A stretch of DNA of 64,000 nt from Glandiceps talaboti (GCF_964340395.1 NC_135564.1:3266861-3330860), one strand, 5' to 3'; positions 38,108-51,352 are shown, counted from the first letter of the stretch. Program-made: numbers and translations. Notes: generated by a model not told the origin, from the sequence alone.

Positions 38108-38248
38108 TATTACTCCCCAATATTTTTTTAAGTTTCACTGAGTGACCCAAGGGCCTTATCACTATCACTCACGACTCGCTAGACTTGTAGTAACAAATAC
38201 ATGGGTCACAAGTATTTTCCGGCTGAATGACGTAAACTGGGGAATACA
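38108..38248. mobile_element. Palindromic MITE-like element, copy 1
   Basis: The ends are inverted: TACTCCCCAAT at the left and ACTGGGGAATA at the right. Further inside, GTGACCCA (38142-38149) pairs with TGGGTCAC (38202-38209). The right half shares TATTTTCC, a CTGA word and ACTGGGGAATA with the element at 58944-59036. It encodes no protein, so it looks like a non-autonomous DNA-transposon derivative. Confidence 0.6.
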
Positions 38249-41165
38249 TTTATACCTCCTCAAGCATAGACTGGATGACAATGTGGTCTCTCACACGGAC
38301 GTACGATACCGTATAGGAACTAGACTACCTCAAGCCAATTTTATGACAAATTTAGAAAAATAATGGTGATTTGGAACATTAAATTGATGCTGGGATAATC
38401 TAAGCACTGCAGAACCAGTGACATAGATACGAGTTGTTGTGATGCAGTACATCTACAGTATAAAAACCGTATTTTTGTTTCAACGTTTTCAATCTGGCTT
38501 GTGTTTGGTGCATGTAAAATACCCTCACTTTCACAATTTGACAATCACCCCAGGTATAATCAAACCCAACGAAAAGTTCAACCAACCAGTTCCCTGAACA
38601 TCACACATAATTGAGCACGTACATACAGTATCCTCAAACTAAACATCCAGTTATTGATACTACAAGATAATCAATACTGTACTGTACAAGGACTAAAACG
38701 AAAATAGAAATATATCGAGTGACCTACTACTTTTTCTGAAATTAGGCAAAATTCCAATACTAACATAATTTCTATGTATTATTTACACAGTAAATGTCTT
38801 TCCATTGATCTTACGCTACATTTAAGTCTTGACGTTCAAATATGACATACACATACATTTTCTCTTTGTCTAAAAAATCGTACTGTTCAAAGCACCGCAG
38901 ATAATTTCTAATAGAATTAACATTTCCAGTTCAGTGACCAATCAAGTGTTCTGTATTGATGTTCTAATGTCTAGTGGATTCATCGTATTATTGCCATTCT
39001 AAACAAGAAAAAAAAACATGCATTTTCTTTATTTTACTTCACTTGTCTGCACGCATGAGCAATAAAGCCAAAACCAGAACTAGTACAAGGCAAAATTTGT
39101 CTTTGCATTTGAACTTTGATATTTTAGAATCATCAGAACGACTACTACTCATCTTCTCCATAATTTTGATAGGGAGAATTACATTTTATATCCACAAAAA
39201 TAATGGACATGGTATATTTATAGCGTTACACTATGTTTCTATCATTCTTCAACAAATCATAGTCACGAACTCAATTCTCTATAAAGCCTGAAACACATAT
39301 CATTTTCATTTTTGTTTTGTTTCTTTTTTATTAATTTTCAGTATAGGCTAAATATTTCACATTAATAACGGTTTACATGTAATCATTATATTTTAGTAAA
39401 CTTGGATGTTTTTGTTTAATCATGAAATCATGATTTAGAGTTAGCATGAAAAAAATGGACGTTCATTATGCTCTTGAGATACATATTACAAAATATCATA
39501 TTTTCTATCCGGGATTAATTATTTTAGGAAGACACAAAGCATTTCATTAATTTGTCTAAAAATGATATTGTCACTGGCTTCAAAATTGCTTAATTTATTA
39601 ACCTGCAAAACAATTAATTTAATTTGTGGAACAATTTTCAAATGAAACCTGATTGGCTGTCAGCCGCTGAGATAATCACCTGATAAATGCTATTCAACCT
39701 AACAGAACTAGCATCATGTGACTTGAATTTTAGAGGGCAGACTTCAAATTTAAAGGAGAATACTGAAACATTCTGGTATCTCTCTTCAGATTTGAGTCAG
39801 AGATATGGTAGATACATGTACAGTACCATGATACTTCACTGGGAATATATCATTATATGTCATGAAAATGCATCCATGGCACAATTCACACGTTCTCCCC
39901 ACTATAGAGAAAGCAAAATGCTAACACCATCCTTACCACTATACTATATAATACTTTCACATGAAGAGAAATGGCTGATCCCAAACTACATGTTATTAAA
40001 TATAAATATGTCAAGAGTATGTTTCAATGTTGAAGACATGAAGATCATATTATATGCTGATAATTATGCAAATTATCATGTTATGTAAATGATTATGTAA
40101 ATTAGCCATCCTTGCCATCTGTCCTGTGGAGAACACTGAACGTCGTGTACATATAATGTACTGTATCCGAACTCTGGAATATACTACACTTGAGCATGGA
40201 AGAGTCAGCAATATAATAAAGCAAACTTTTATATAAATCTACCTGAGAAAAAACTTCCAAGAAGCCTCGTCCATGCTGTAGTCATTATTATTTCATGAGA
40301 TATCACAATTTCAGAAAGCAATTTCTTCTATAATCCTGGCTGTTACAGGTCACATGTGAGACATTTCGAACAAGGAATTTATCAGGTTGGCTGGCACCCA
40401 TCCTCATGCACTTTTGCGGCAGCTTCTTCCCCCCCCCCCCCCTCGCCTCCCAGTCCCCTCTTCAACCATACTTCTGTGATTAAATGCACATTCAAATGTA
40501 AACCTCAAATTCATACAATAACTTGATCCAGCTGGACATAACTTGATAGTTTTCCTAATTTCAGTGTTGATGTTTTAATCTAAATATGAATATGTTATGT
40601 ACATGTATAATCCTCAGTACCTAATGTAACGCTCAGACTGGGTGTAACAAAAGAATCAATAGGTTCATGTCCTTATTAGAAACATAAAGAGCTACTGGAG
40701 ATGAACATTCTATCTTTGGTGTCAGTCTTTAAGTAAGGGGTATACATTACACTGTATACACCACAGTGGATTCGAATAGACATACTAACATATTAGCCTG
40801 ACTCTAGATTATAATCCATCTCTCATCTCAAATGTCAAATACATAAATATCACACCGTTCAAATTTCAACATTGCTAAGAATAATCTTACTATTTTGCTA
40901 CAAGAATAATTTTTTCTAAGATATTGTTGTCTGTGAGATTGAAAAGCATTTAGGCTGTGTGTACTAAGACTTGCTGACAGAGTGCAGGATTACGGATTAG
41001 ATATATGTAGTGTGCTAGACAAATCAAAATATTGCAATATTTTCGACCTTACTTTTATAAAGTGACTATATTTGTAAACTAATCTACAAAGGAGAATGTT
41101 TCTTTTCTTCTAATTTTGTTTTCATTCTAATGAATATAATTCAATACCCCCTCCCTCCCCACCTT

Positions 41166-41212
41166 CACACACACCTTCACACACACACACACACAGACAC
41201 ACACACACACAC
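41166..41212. repeat. (CA)n microsatellite
   Basis: An interrupted CA/CTTCAC tract of about 47 bases. Confidence 0.95.
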
Positions 41213-41886
41213 CATTTTGATACTCCAAGTCTCAAATAATGATGAAATGTCTTACACATTTCATTTTTCACAAGAAATATATGATTTCTTACTTCTTTCA
41301 ATTTTATTTCAAACTTACCTTGTATGCCTGCCTCCCCCCCTTTAGAAGTGGTTCTACCTGATTACCTAATTAAATTTATACATTTCTTTTTTTGATATTC
41401 AAATTAACCTAGCTGTACCATTATTCACAGGGAGAACAGTGAATATATTACAATTATTTCTGTTGTTATGCAAATAAAGCCAAACCATTTTTTTCTGGGG
41501 GTGTAATTTACTTTTGATGGAAATGAACATATTTTCTCCATCCATATGGAACTAAATTAAGGACCACTATTAAAATGTGTACACATCAAGAAAATGTAGC
41601 GCATACAACGACGATGCCGCATCAATCGCATGTCAAGTGATTTCTCTTCCCCCAAGAAAGCACTACAAAAATAAACCCTGAATAGATAATATATATCTGC
41701 AGTCACCTTAATGGGTTCTTATCTTTCTTTTGTCTGAAAATGTAATTTTAGCACTTGCTTTTCTGTCTTATTGTGTTTTTGTGATGGAATGTTGAATTTC
41801 TATTGGAAGCACTTAACAACAATGTTATTAATGTGTACAGTTCATGACGAGAATTCACTAGGGCCTTTGAATGCTGACTCCTTTAC

Positions 41887-42034
41887 GTGTGTCCAATCTA
41901 ATTGGAGATGTAATATGAATGGTTTGCCTCCATTCCCTTATTAGTGTGGTTACAGCCATCCACAGCTGACATGCCAGCCATGGATTAGATTTCAACCAGC
42001 CTCTTGTATCACCAATTACAGTACTTGTGAACAA
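41887..42034 (-). CDS. Candidate coding exon, unassigned (49 codons)
   Basis: On the minus strand an excellent acceptor, CTTCTCTGCCTTACAG, begins 148 bases ending at an ACAC|GTAAAG donor. The open frame is phase 0 with one trailing base. The peptide begins LFTSTVIGDTRGWLKSNPWL and contains four tryptophans, then ends RLDT. GC is above the flanks. The frame stays open both upstream and downstream (105 codons in total), so the exon ends are not forced by stops. No domain recognised. With 17710 and 25517 it is among the most plausible candidates, but it is still unproven. Confidence 0.28.
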
Positions 42035-42099
42035 CTGTAAGGCAGAGAAGGGTCTTTGTTTGTGTATAAAACCAGATATGTGTATTTTGTAATGGTTGG

Positions 42100-45000
42100 T
42101 GATAAACTCCAATAGCCCATTGGTAAAACACAAATCTTCTGAACAACCCATTGAAAGTATTAGCGGCAAACACATATCAGTTCACTGCGTTTAAAACAAA
42201 CACTTTCTAGTAAGTATAGTTCTATAGGGTGTTTCTTTTTGACAAAGGTTTTAGGTGTATGGTTTCTTTTATAGCTTTCCTTGTCTATTTATTGATACAT
42301 GTACCCTGAAACCAAACTATAGCCTCAAAATGTTGACTGTTTTTAGTCATAACACGAACCAAGTCAGAGTTTACCTGAATACATATCTTACTGAACATTC
42401 TGTGTTTAGTTTAGCTGTTCACTAGCTCCTGGGGATTAACGCTAGACATACCATTCTAAGTATAAGGTTACTCCTGATGACTCTTGACACTACAATGCTT
42501 CTGACTCTGTTTGCTGAACTACAACTCCTCAACAGTCTGAAAGGTCCAGTCGTTGGTCACTTATGTAACCACTTGCTATCCCATAAGTGAAAGTAATGCC
42601 TGAATCATAAAAGCTACTCCTCCACAAGAAATTTACAATCAGGTTCATATACATACAAGTTCATAATATTATGGGATGGTTTCACATTGCTATGCAAATG
42701 ACATGAATGACACTTAGCGGGACAAAATACAAGCTGACACGTTATGCTATAACACTTCTACTCAATAAGTCCTCTCGTGACAATGGTTTCAATTCTGTTT
42801 GGGTTGACACATGTCGGCTCATTTTTTAAAATCACAATACAAAATAATATGCTACAGAAATGTAGCATACATTAAATGTTCCTGGGTAGATTCAAATTTG
42901 AAATTGATAATCACACAAAAACATTTCTCGTAATCATTGCTACCGTTACTACTAAAAATTCACAGAATATATTTTTTTTAAAATAGGACAGACATTGATC
43001 TATTGATTCTTGGAACCAACCATGAACAATATATTCTCGATATCAAAAAAGGTTTTTTGGGGGTTTTTTTACATTTTTTTTTTATCAGTCCTTAAACTAT
43101 TACTACACATTCTGTATCAAATCATGTTTTCACCATTTTTGCACCGAGGATGTGACTATCACAACTTGAAGTTTTATCACATCTACATATGGTTTCAGGC
43201 CATCAACATACTAAATTTTGAACATTCTTGGCCTTTTCCCACAGCTGCAACGCTTAGCCACGCTAATCTCATTAATTGTTAATTTTGTCTTATAAAAATA
43301 AATCATTTATGGTGGCCAACATTATTGGAAAATATGATATCAGAACACTTTGTCCATTAACATGAATCAACCTTTGAGGATACAAAGTTCTCATTTCACC
43401 ATGACGTCTTTGTTACCATGACAACAACCAAAGCTTAGCATGAAAGTACGTATCCATGTTCCCCTTTCCAGGAACGGGTGCATGGACACCTAGAAAAGCA
43501 CGCTATTTTAGTATTCCCTAACTAAAAAATAACTGATGCGTACCAGCATTTCGGTGACTGAATCAGGAAAGTTCACGCTAGGGTTAATCCGAGACTTATG
43601 TTATGTAATAAGAACCGACTAAGATTTTCTCAAGTATGTGTGGTATGAGCAGAAATAAGGATGACATCGGTTACATAAAGGTCTTAGTGTGGAATGTAGA
43701 TTTTGTACATGTGGTATGAATCAAAGCGACTTCCACTGCACTACCTATTAAGCTGGCCCAGTAACACCATTTCTGTACTCAAATAAATCATTTTATTTGC
43801 TGCCAAGCTAATTTTAGATTGAAATCCATGTTTTTCTATTCTTACACTATCCATTTAACAGACAGAGACTAAAGTGTTTTGGAATACACATATGCAGTTC
43901 TAGATTACTGGATAGTGGGTAGAAATGTTGTAAGTTTTTTTTGCTACCGTTTTCAAACCTCTGTCATAGAGTAGGGGAAATATGGTTGTGATCTAGAATA
44001 ATACTTTGCAAAATTTTATAACAAGGATGATTTTTTGAATCATTTGCAATTCAATTTGTAGAAAACAAATGATGACCTTGCTGTCCTGTGTTACAAACCT
44101 TTAATATCCCTTAATAGGCCATTGCAGACTACAAACAGGAAATTGTAAAACAGCGCCCTCGCTCAAATTGGGGGTATCATCACCCCTTTGTATCATTTCA
44201 AGAGAGCTTTGTCCCTTGGTATTCTATAGAAGTGTAAATCAGGGATGTTTTTTTTTCGTATTGTTCAGACATCATGGAAAGCAGCAGTGCTCTATGATTA
44301 ACTGAGTAACCTATACCATGTATACCCCCAAAGTACACACAGACAGGAAGTAGAGCACCACCATGGCAAATTTTGGAAAGGCCTGGATAACATCTCCATA
44401 TGCCCACAGACTTGCTGAGGTTGGAAAGCCTGTGCGATAGTAAACCCAAGACAGGTCTCTGGGCTACACTGTAAACTAATAAAGACTCAAAGAAACATGT
44501 CCAAACAATAAATTATCATTTTCTAAACCTTATTACACAATTTTTTGATGGGGAAAATAAATTCCACTCTTTACTATCTATCTCCTGGATGCCAAAGTCG
44601 TATGGGATCATCTCTAAAGAGAGATCTCAAGATTTGGTGAAGGACCGCACTAGACTAACTTACCTACTACTAATAGTAGATTAATATTACATACCAATAT
44701 TAGTTTTAAATATGAATGCACATTCATGAAAAAAACAAATATGATTGAAAAATAAATATTACTAAGGGTAACTTAATAATAAACAAATATCACTCTAAGT
44801 TCAGAGTATTACTTTCTAGTGATTCTATTATGAATAATTTAAAATAGAAATCATAAAACGAAGTGATTTACATCTATCAAGGGAAATTATGTTATGTTTG
44901 TTATTAATGTTAATATTAGCCTCAAACATGTCGTTTGAGTATTATACGAATCCAATTTAGACCTATCATGTTTCACGTCAAACTGGATAAAATTTAGAGT

Positions 45001-45313
45001 ATTAATGATGACGTATTTGTGGTTTATGTGCATACTTATGATACGCTTAAAATTATACCAAAGGTTTTCAGTTTGACATATGGATTATATGTGCGTGCAT
45101 ATGTGTCACCACATGCTTATGTCACTATGTTTCTACACGTATTGCTCCATAAATTGTGTTGTTGTTTTTTGCCGCTGTAAGGATGAAACATCCACTGACG
45201 TCAGACCTCATATTAAGACTACAACTACTTCATGTCCATTGCTTAAAAAAGCTTCTAGACACAAGATTTCAGGAAAAGAAATTCATCAGTACAATTTTTT
45301 TTCAAATGTGAAT
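42100..45313. other. AT-rich non-coding DNA
   Basis: No gene recognised. An isolated ATGCAAAT lies at 42692. The phrase GGTCTCTGGGCTACA near 44454 recurs at 54390 and 54508. Confidence 0.4.
43422..43435. promoter_or_regulatory. RFX X-box-like site
   Basis: GTTACCATGACAAC differs from the X-box consensus at one base. Confidence 0.35.
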
Positions 45314-45432
45314 GTAGTCTACCTGCTAGACCTCTGGCTTTCTTCTGAAATTCAGGCTATCGCCCTCACTAGCGACCTTTGGTCATCTTCACAGTGAGCA
45401 GAGAATAGCCCAAGGGGTCTAGCAGTAAGACT
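45314..45432. mobile_element. MITE-like element with about 32-bp terminal inverted repeats
   Basis: The left end, CTGCTAGACCTCTGGCTTTC, is the diverged reverse complement of the right end, GAATAGCCCAAGGGGTCTAG. CTCACT/AGTGAG also pair inside. The element is about 119 bases with no coding capacity. The same termini flank 46431-46915. A chance 105-codon plus-strand frame ends within it. Confidence 0.65.
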
Positions 45433-45441
45433 AATGTGTAT

Positions 45442-45455
45442 GTTGCCATGGTAAC
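45442..45455. promoter_or_regulatory. RFX X-box site
   Basis: GTTGCCATGGTAAC matches the RFX consensus GTTRCCATGGYAAC in full. It lies ten bases beyond the end of the MITE-like element. Confidence 0.45.
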
Positions 45456-45833
45456 ATTTCATGTAATAATTGTCAGCGTACAGTTAATACCAGTATAAGC
45501 TACAGCTACTGTTGATCTAAAGTTGATATAAATCTAGTAATATCACTTACAACATGTAGGTATCTTGCATATGTAGAGATTTCATTTATTCCTTTGATAG
45601 CATTCTATCCTGTACTATTACCATTACATCATTTGACAAGATGTCTATTGGGGCATGAGATACAAATGCAATCCAACAACTAGGAGATAATATTTTAAAC
45701 TCTCTGATGTGTGAGTACCTGAAGGCTTCAATTCAAGTTCAATACTATAACATTTGCTGAGGATTTAGCTACGAAGTGTGTGTAATTTGATTGGCACTGC
45801 TTCAATATTATCACCCAGGTATCAAGAACGATT

Positions 45834-45846
45834 TGACCTTTGACAT
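45834..45846 (-). promoter_or_regulatory. DR1-like element
   Basis: TGACCTTTGACAT is a one-mismatch DR1 (TGACCT and TGACAT with a 1-bp spacer). Inferred from sequence only. Confidence 0.25.
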
Positions 45847-46430
45847 TCAGGTTGGTGCTATGACCTCACCAGACATTGTTCACAATGAGATTACATCAAT
45901 ATTACTAATATTACTATATCTTGAGCCTAAATCCATGAAGTGTAAGGAAACATACATCGAAATGAAACTATCAAAATAACCAATTCTCTGACCAAACTAA
46001 TAAACTGATAAGGTTATAAGATAAAATTTCAACATTGTCCCAACGCCCAACATATTTTCTACCAAAATTTGATGAGTTCAATATTTTCAGATTCAATTTT
46101 TACATCATGAATTGTAAATTGTAGTCTGTATATGTTCAGTATAAGATTGGTTAAAGGTTGAACAACACAGTGTATTTTGTGAGAATGAATGTTACATGTA
46201 ATAGACTCCATAGGTTCATACTAATAAAAAATTCTAATCAGAGCATCAAAAAATTTCTTGCAAGCGAATTCCAAGTGAAGCTTCAACAAAAATCTTTGAC
46301 TTTCTGTATAAAATTTTTATTATACAGTATTTCATTTGAAGTGCCATAGTCTAAAAGCATCAGTAAGAGAAGCCTGTAGGTTCAAAGACTGAATGACATA
46401 TAACATATTTTACCTTGCAGCCTAAGATTT

Positions 46431-46915
46431 AGTCTAGCTGATAGGCCTTGGGCTTTCTTCTCATAGATATGAGGGTGGAAATGACCATCGGTCGCCTTCA
46501 CAGAAAGGTAAGGCCTAATTAAAAAAGTCATTTGGTCCCGGTTACCCGACCCCACCTAGTTTTTCACTGCTGATCCTAAACCTTTTTTTGGGTATCCCAG
46601 AGAAGAAATATTAAAATCATAAAAATCGTGAATTCTTGAAAGAAATAGTGGATGCAGAAACTGACATCAACTTAAAAAGACAACTGTTCTTCCAATTTGT
46701 AATGGCTGTACATCTGATGAGAAGAAACCAATAACACAGGGACCGTGGAAAACAATGGAAAACATAACTACCTGAACTAGACACTCACATATGAAAAAAA
46801 AAATTAAAATAAAAAATCCACCTACCCCACCTATTCTAAAATTGAATGTAATCGGAACCACACACATTGTTTTTACACCTCAGCAGAATAGCCAAAGGGG
46901 TCTAGCAGCAGGACT
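46431..46915. mobile_element. Second copy of the 45.3-kb MITE, split by an insertion
   Basis: The left part (46431 to about 46503) reads like the left half of the 45314 element, through the shared CTTCACAG. The right part (about 46881-46915) carries CAGAATAGCC and GGGGTCTAGCAG. In the shorter copy these two halves are joined, so about 375 bases separate them here. Confidence 0.6.
46504..46880. mobile_element. Nested insertion within the MITE
   Basis: This segment is absent from the matching position of the 45314 copy. It begins near AAAGGTAAGGCC and contains the GC-rich phrase GGTCCCGGTTACCCGACCCC. Its last part includes ATCGGAACCACACA, shared with 37192-37220. No target-site duplication is obvious to me. 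The class is unknown; a SINE or MITE would fit its size. Confidence 0.5.
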
Positions 46916-46936
46916 ACCTAAGATTTGGAGTTGTTG

Positions 46937-47150
46937 TTAACCCTTTCAGAACTAGAAACTTTCACGCCAAAATTTTTGAACAAAAATTCTTGTTTCTCAG
47001 TAATTTTTGGAAAAAGATCAACTTTATTTTAGATCAGAATTCAAGAAATATTACTTCCCAATGAAGTAATATTCTTAAATTTTAGAAAATGTTCTTACAA
47101 TCAAGTTTCTATTTATTCCAATGTCGTCTCTAGGAATGAAAGGGTTTTAA
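46937..47150. mobile_element. TTAA-flanked MITE, copy 1 (piggyBac-like)
   Basis: The element runs from CCCTTTCAGA (46941) to TGAAAGGG (47144). TTAA lies at its left and TTTTAA at its right. TTAA target duplications with CCC-starting inverted termini are the signature of piggyBac-type transposons. It has about 204 bases and no coding capacity, so it is non-autonomous. Its reverse complement aligns along its whole length with 53077-53293. Confidence 0.75.
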
Positions 47151-50100
47151 ACTGGAGTTTCAGTCATGACCCATTAAAATCAGCTCTAAAGCACTGTCAA
47201 TACAAACACTGGAAACCATAATAACACCAAATGTCAACACACTGTGTACATTGTTTATTTACATGTGTGTGATTCTGTAATCTTATCAAAATGTTGCCAT
47301 TGAACAGAATAGGCAAGATCTGTGGCAACCTCTGACCTTAGCACACCTACTGTACAACATCACATAGCTGCACATAGAATTGTTACTCAGAAACGTAACA
47401 GATCCATCATACGACCAAGTTCCAATAGTGCACTGATTGAAAATAATAAATTGAATTCAGTTCTCTGATTGAAATCTGTAAATCTAAAACACGATTGTTT
47501 ACCCTTCTAGATTACTGTACAGGGTCAATGAAATGTAAACAGATAAACAATAAAGTATAGATACATACAAGATTACAACTACTCCCCTGTTGACCCATAT
47601 TTTGTGTTACTCATAGGTTATCCTTTGGTACTGTAGATATATTCGCAATGTTTGCTCTGCCTAACCAAATAATGTATGTACATCACCCAAAACAAATTGA
47701 CCAAGTATTTTGATTTGACATGCTTGTACAGTCGTTGTAATTTTCACGCTATGTAGACAGGATCTGATTTTAGGAAAGAGTTGACCTTGATTCAAGGCTG
47801 TTGTTTACAGTCTTATTTTACTATCTGTTAATCAGTAAACCTCACTCATCAGATTTACCTGTATTGTTAATTTTTTGTACACCTTTCTGAAATTACTGTA
47901 GATTGTTTTTTGAAAATTACAAACTATTCCTACATACTATTTACAGTTGGCTGTTTGTCATACATACTTGTAATTTTCAACACCAAATTTATGTTGGTCA
48001 TGTACATGTAAGGTGAACCACACCCAGTTAATTTAAACACACACATATGATATTATGCCCTATATTTTCATTTTGTGGAATGTGAAGACATAAAGTCATC
48101 CACAACACCACAAAAGATGTTTGCCATTCTGTAGAGTTTTTCTAACCTGGAGATTGTTGAAGCTTTCTTTCTGCACTAGTAGAAGTGGCTGCAAGTGAAC
48201 AGTACTGACCTTTCGTTTAAGACTGTTAAATGAACAATAGCGACTCAGTGAGAATTCTTTCTACGGGTCAGTAGTTGAGTACGTTACTGACTGCACCCTG
48301 CAGCATAACAGGGTTAAATGCACTGACACAGAAGCAACATAACATTTGTATACAGCAAGCCGACCAAAAACTAGAACGCAGTCACCAGTCTTCGAAAACT
48401 TGTATCAACACTGCCCACTTCTCTGTCTTGTCTGTTCACATACAGAATTAGCACATTACAGTTCTAAAGTCCACCACATAAATTTCTTGTCCCAGTGTTA
48501 TGGCTTTTTGAAATTCTTAACCTCAGCCATTATTGACTTGAGTTGCTGCCGCACATAAAGTTTTGTTGAAGTGCTTGTAAATTCTTTTAATTCAAAGGCA
48601 TTCTGGGCATGCCTACTTAAACGTATGCAAACACCTACATTCGCAAGGAGGCGGCTCATTAAATACCTAAAAAATATAGGAAGATCTTGCGGTGACTTAA
48701 GGGATTATATTATACCCATGTACAATATAGATACCTGAATTGTAGATAAACCTCTGGAGTCTCAGATCTTCGGATCCTGACTGGTAAAGAATCTTGGATA
48801 GAATTATCTGGATAACTGCTGAGTCAGCACTTTCTTATCAGATTCCTGTGAACAAAAAAACAAACAAAAAAAATACTCAATATAAAAATTCACAAAAAAT
48901 CATAATCATAATATTTGATCTTACTGCCCTATAATGCCAATTCTGTCCAAAATTTCAACAGAAAAAGCAAATAGTGTCAATTTACAAATCCACAAAAATC
49001 CATGTTGTTGGTTTTTTTTTCAAAATGTTCATTTTGTATATTATATTTTGTTTTGTTCATTGCAAACACAACATTCAGCCATCTTGTTTTTAGAACTCAA
49101 TTTACATATAATACAGGTGAGATTAATGAAGTACACAATGCAATGGTACAATGTAATATATTACAATGTTAATTAATTCATATCAATGCTATATACATGT
49201 ACTGCTACAAGGGGTGATTTTCTTCCATATTTCAGAGTATTGATCAGATTTCATTTACATGGTGCTATATATATATGACTATAATGACTGATATTCTGTT
49301 GCATGTATCAGATACTGGCATCCACCTAGAGGACATATGCACTCACTAGTTCACTTAAACAAGCCAATACTTATTGCTTATAGTGGCTGTTAATAATCCA
49401 GTATGCGTACATCAAAGTTTACAGATATTATATCTTGTTGTTTTTAGTGAGCCCCTGATATAAAAGGGATGCAGAAAATAAATAAATATCTTTCCCAATA
49501 TATACGTGTTTCTGATAATTAACACCCTCTATGCCATTTTTTAAAACTGATCACTGTTCCTTTTCCAACCAACCATCCATGATAATCAAAAAATACAGCA
49601 CATTCATAATTAACAATAAGATAAAATCTTTGATGGCAACCAACGATATGAAATTCCGTTGCCAGGGTACAACAAAATAAATAGCAAGCATTTATCTAAT
49701 ATTAAACACGCACACCCAAAAACCAACCAGAATTGCAATATAAATTCTAAAAATTTAATATAAAAAAGATATTACGTAAATTTCACAGCTGTGATGCCGA
49801 TACAACAATGAGGAGGTCAGAGTGCCAGGCAATAGAAAATAAATTAGAAAAATATACGCCATTGTTATAGAATTATCATTTTATGGGTGGTACAAAGGAA
49901 TTAATGATGGGAGAAAGACACCATATGGTTAAGTAATTAAAATAACAATATAACAAACACTTCATCAATATTGCTGCTATAGCATGCAGACTGATTCATA
50001 TTCAAACATAATATATAATATGTATATAATTAATACGCCATGGTCTACTGGTCAACAATACAGAGGTGATCAGGATATCAATATAACTGTACAGTGATGT

Positions 50101-50384
50101 TTAATGTCACAACTCGTATCAAGTTCATACGAAACTGGTAGTCAACATGAAGTAGTCTTATTTTTATTTATAAAATTTTTTTTGCTGTTGTTGGAAGTCC
50201 ATATCAACAGCTCCCTCCTAACATTGCTATCTCCATATGAATTGAAATCCTGGTATTTTAGAAAGGATATGTAAAAGTATACATATATACATACTAAATA
50301 AAAATTCATTCTGTGCACTATATTGAACTTAATGTTACACAAGTTCAGTGCACAAAATTTTGCATATATATATATAATATTACA
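47151..50384. other. AT-rich non-coding DNA
   Basis: No gene recognised. There is an A/C-rich low-complexity run at 48850-48876 and short TA-rich stretches near 49268. Confidence 0.45.
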
Positions 50385-50825
50385 TGTAAATCCACAGCTT
50401 CTATGCCCATATATGAACATGTAAGTACACAGCTTTTGTGTATGTCAGAAATACAGATTCTGCACGTCATACAAAAGTACACAGCTTTTGTAAATGCATG
50501 GAAGTATATACTTCCATGGTATATCATATATGTACAATGTAACATATTTACATGTAAGTATATGTACACAGTTTCTGTATATATGAACATGTCATATATA
50601 CCCCGGTACATACATTACACACCTGTATATCATAGTGATCAATACATATATGATATAGATACATGAACACAGCTTCTGTACATGTCACTAAAAAGTACAC
50701 AGCTTCTGCAAGTCGCACTAATATTAATAAAAGTAATATAAGTACACAGCTTCTGTGTATGTCACAAAAAAGTACACAGCTTCTGTGCATATCAAACATC
50801 CTGATATACAGTTCTGCATACATGT
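50385..50825. repeat. Irregular array of a palindrome-bearing repeat
   Basis: About ten copies of an AAGTACACAGCTTCTGTGTA-like unit occur, for example near 50388, 50421, 50475, 50561, 50660, 50693, 50740 and 50770. The best copies contain TACACAG-ctt-CTGTGTA, a 7-bp perfect inverted repeat with a 3-base loop. Spacing varies from about 28 to 100 bases, filled by TA-rich sequence. Frames on both strands through the array are repeat-derived. Confidence 0.85.
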
Positions 50826-51187
50826 ATCTTTGTGTATTTGTACATATCATTTACACAAGTGTACATATATCATATCAACTTTGCCTTGAATCAACATAAG
50901 ACTATGATACATTCCTAGAACTGACTGAAACCTACACATAAATTACACACATCCAGGAATTAATTAAGAGAAATGATATTTTAGAATCTAAGATATAAAC
51001 CATGTATTATGAAGTATGCACAGTCATATTAATTGGCTATGTTTTCTGATATTCACAAATACATGTTTAACGATATAATGTACAATGTTAGACGTAATTG
51101 ATTTGATGTAGTTTATAGCTGTATAGTTAAATACATGTATCTATAAGGAATGCAGTAACTGATTGATTGTAACATCATCATACTGGT

Positions 51188-51352
51188 AATGATGATGAAA
51201 ATATTAATGATGATAATGATGGTGATGGTGATGGTGAAGGTGGTGGTGGTGGTGGTGGTGATGGTGGTGGTGGTAATGATGACGTTGATGATAATGATAA
51301 TGATGATGATAGTATGACGGTGATGAAATAATTAATAATAACAATAACAATA

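Larger units (their letters stand above)
36141..41165. other. AT-rich non-coding DNA
   Basis: No gene recognised. There is an A-rich run at 37590-37626. The 133-codon plus-strand frame at 39687-40088 is the longest frame free of simple repeats, but it starts at a non-ATG codon, shows no recognisable domain and is close to the length expected by chance. A C run of 14 lies at 40429-40442. Confidence 0.45.

Noticed and set aside
39687-40088. 133-codon plus-strand frame
   Set aside because: It is the longest non-repeat frame, but close to the chance maximum for this length and composition. It begins at a non-ATG codon, and has no recognised domain or splice logic.
50385-50825. CRISPR-like look of short repeats with unique spacers
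   Set aside because: Repeat copies are variable, spacers range from about 28 to 100 bases and are TA-rich, no cas genes are present, and the genome is eukaryotic.
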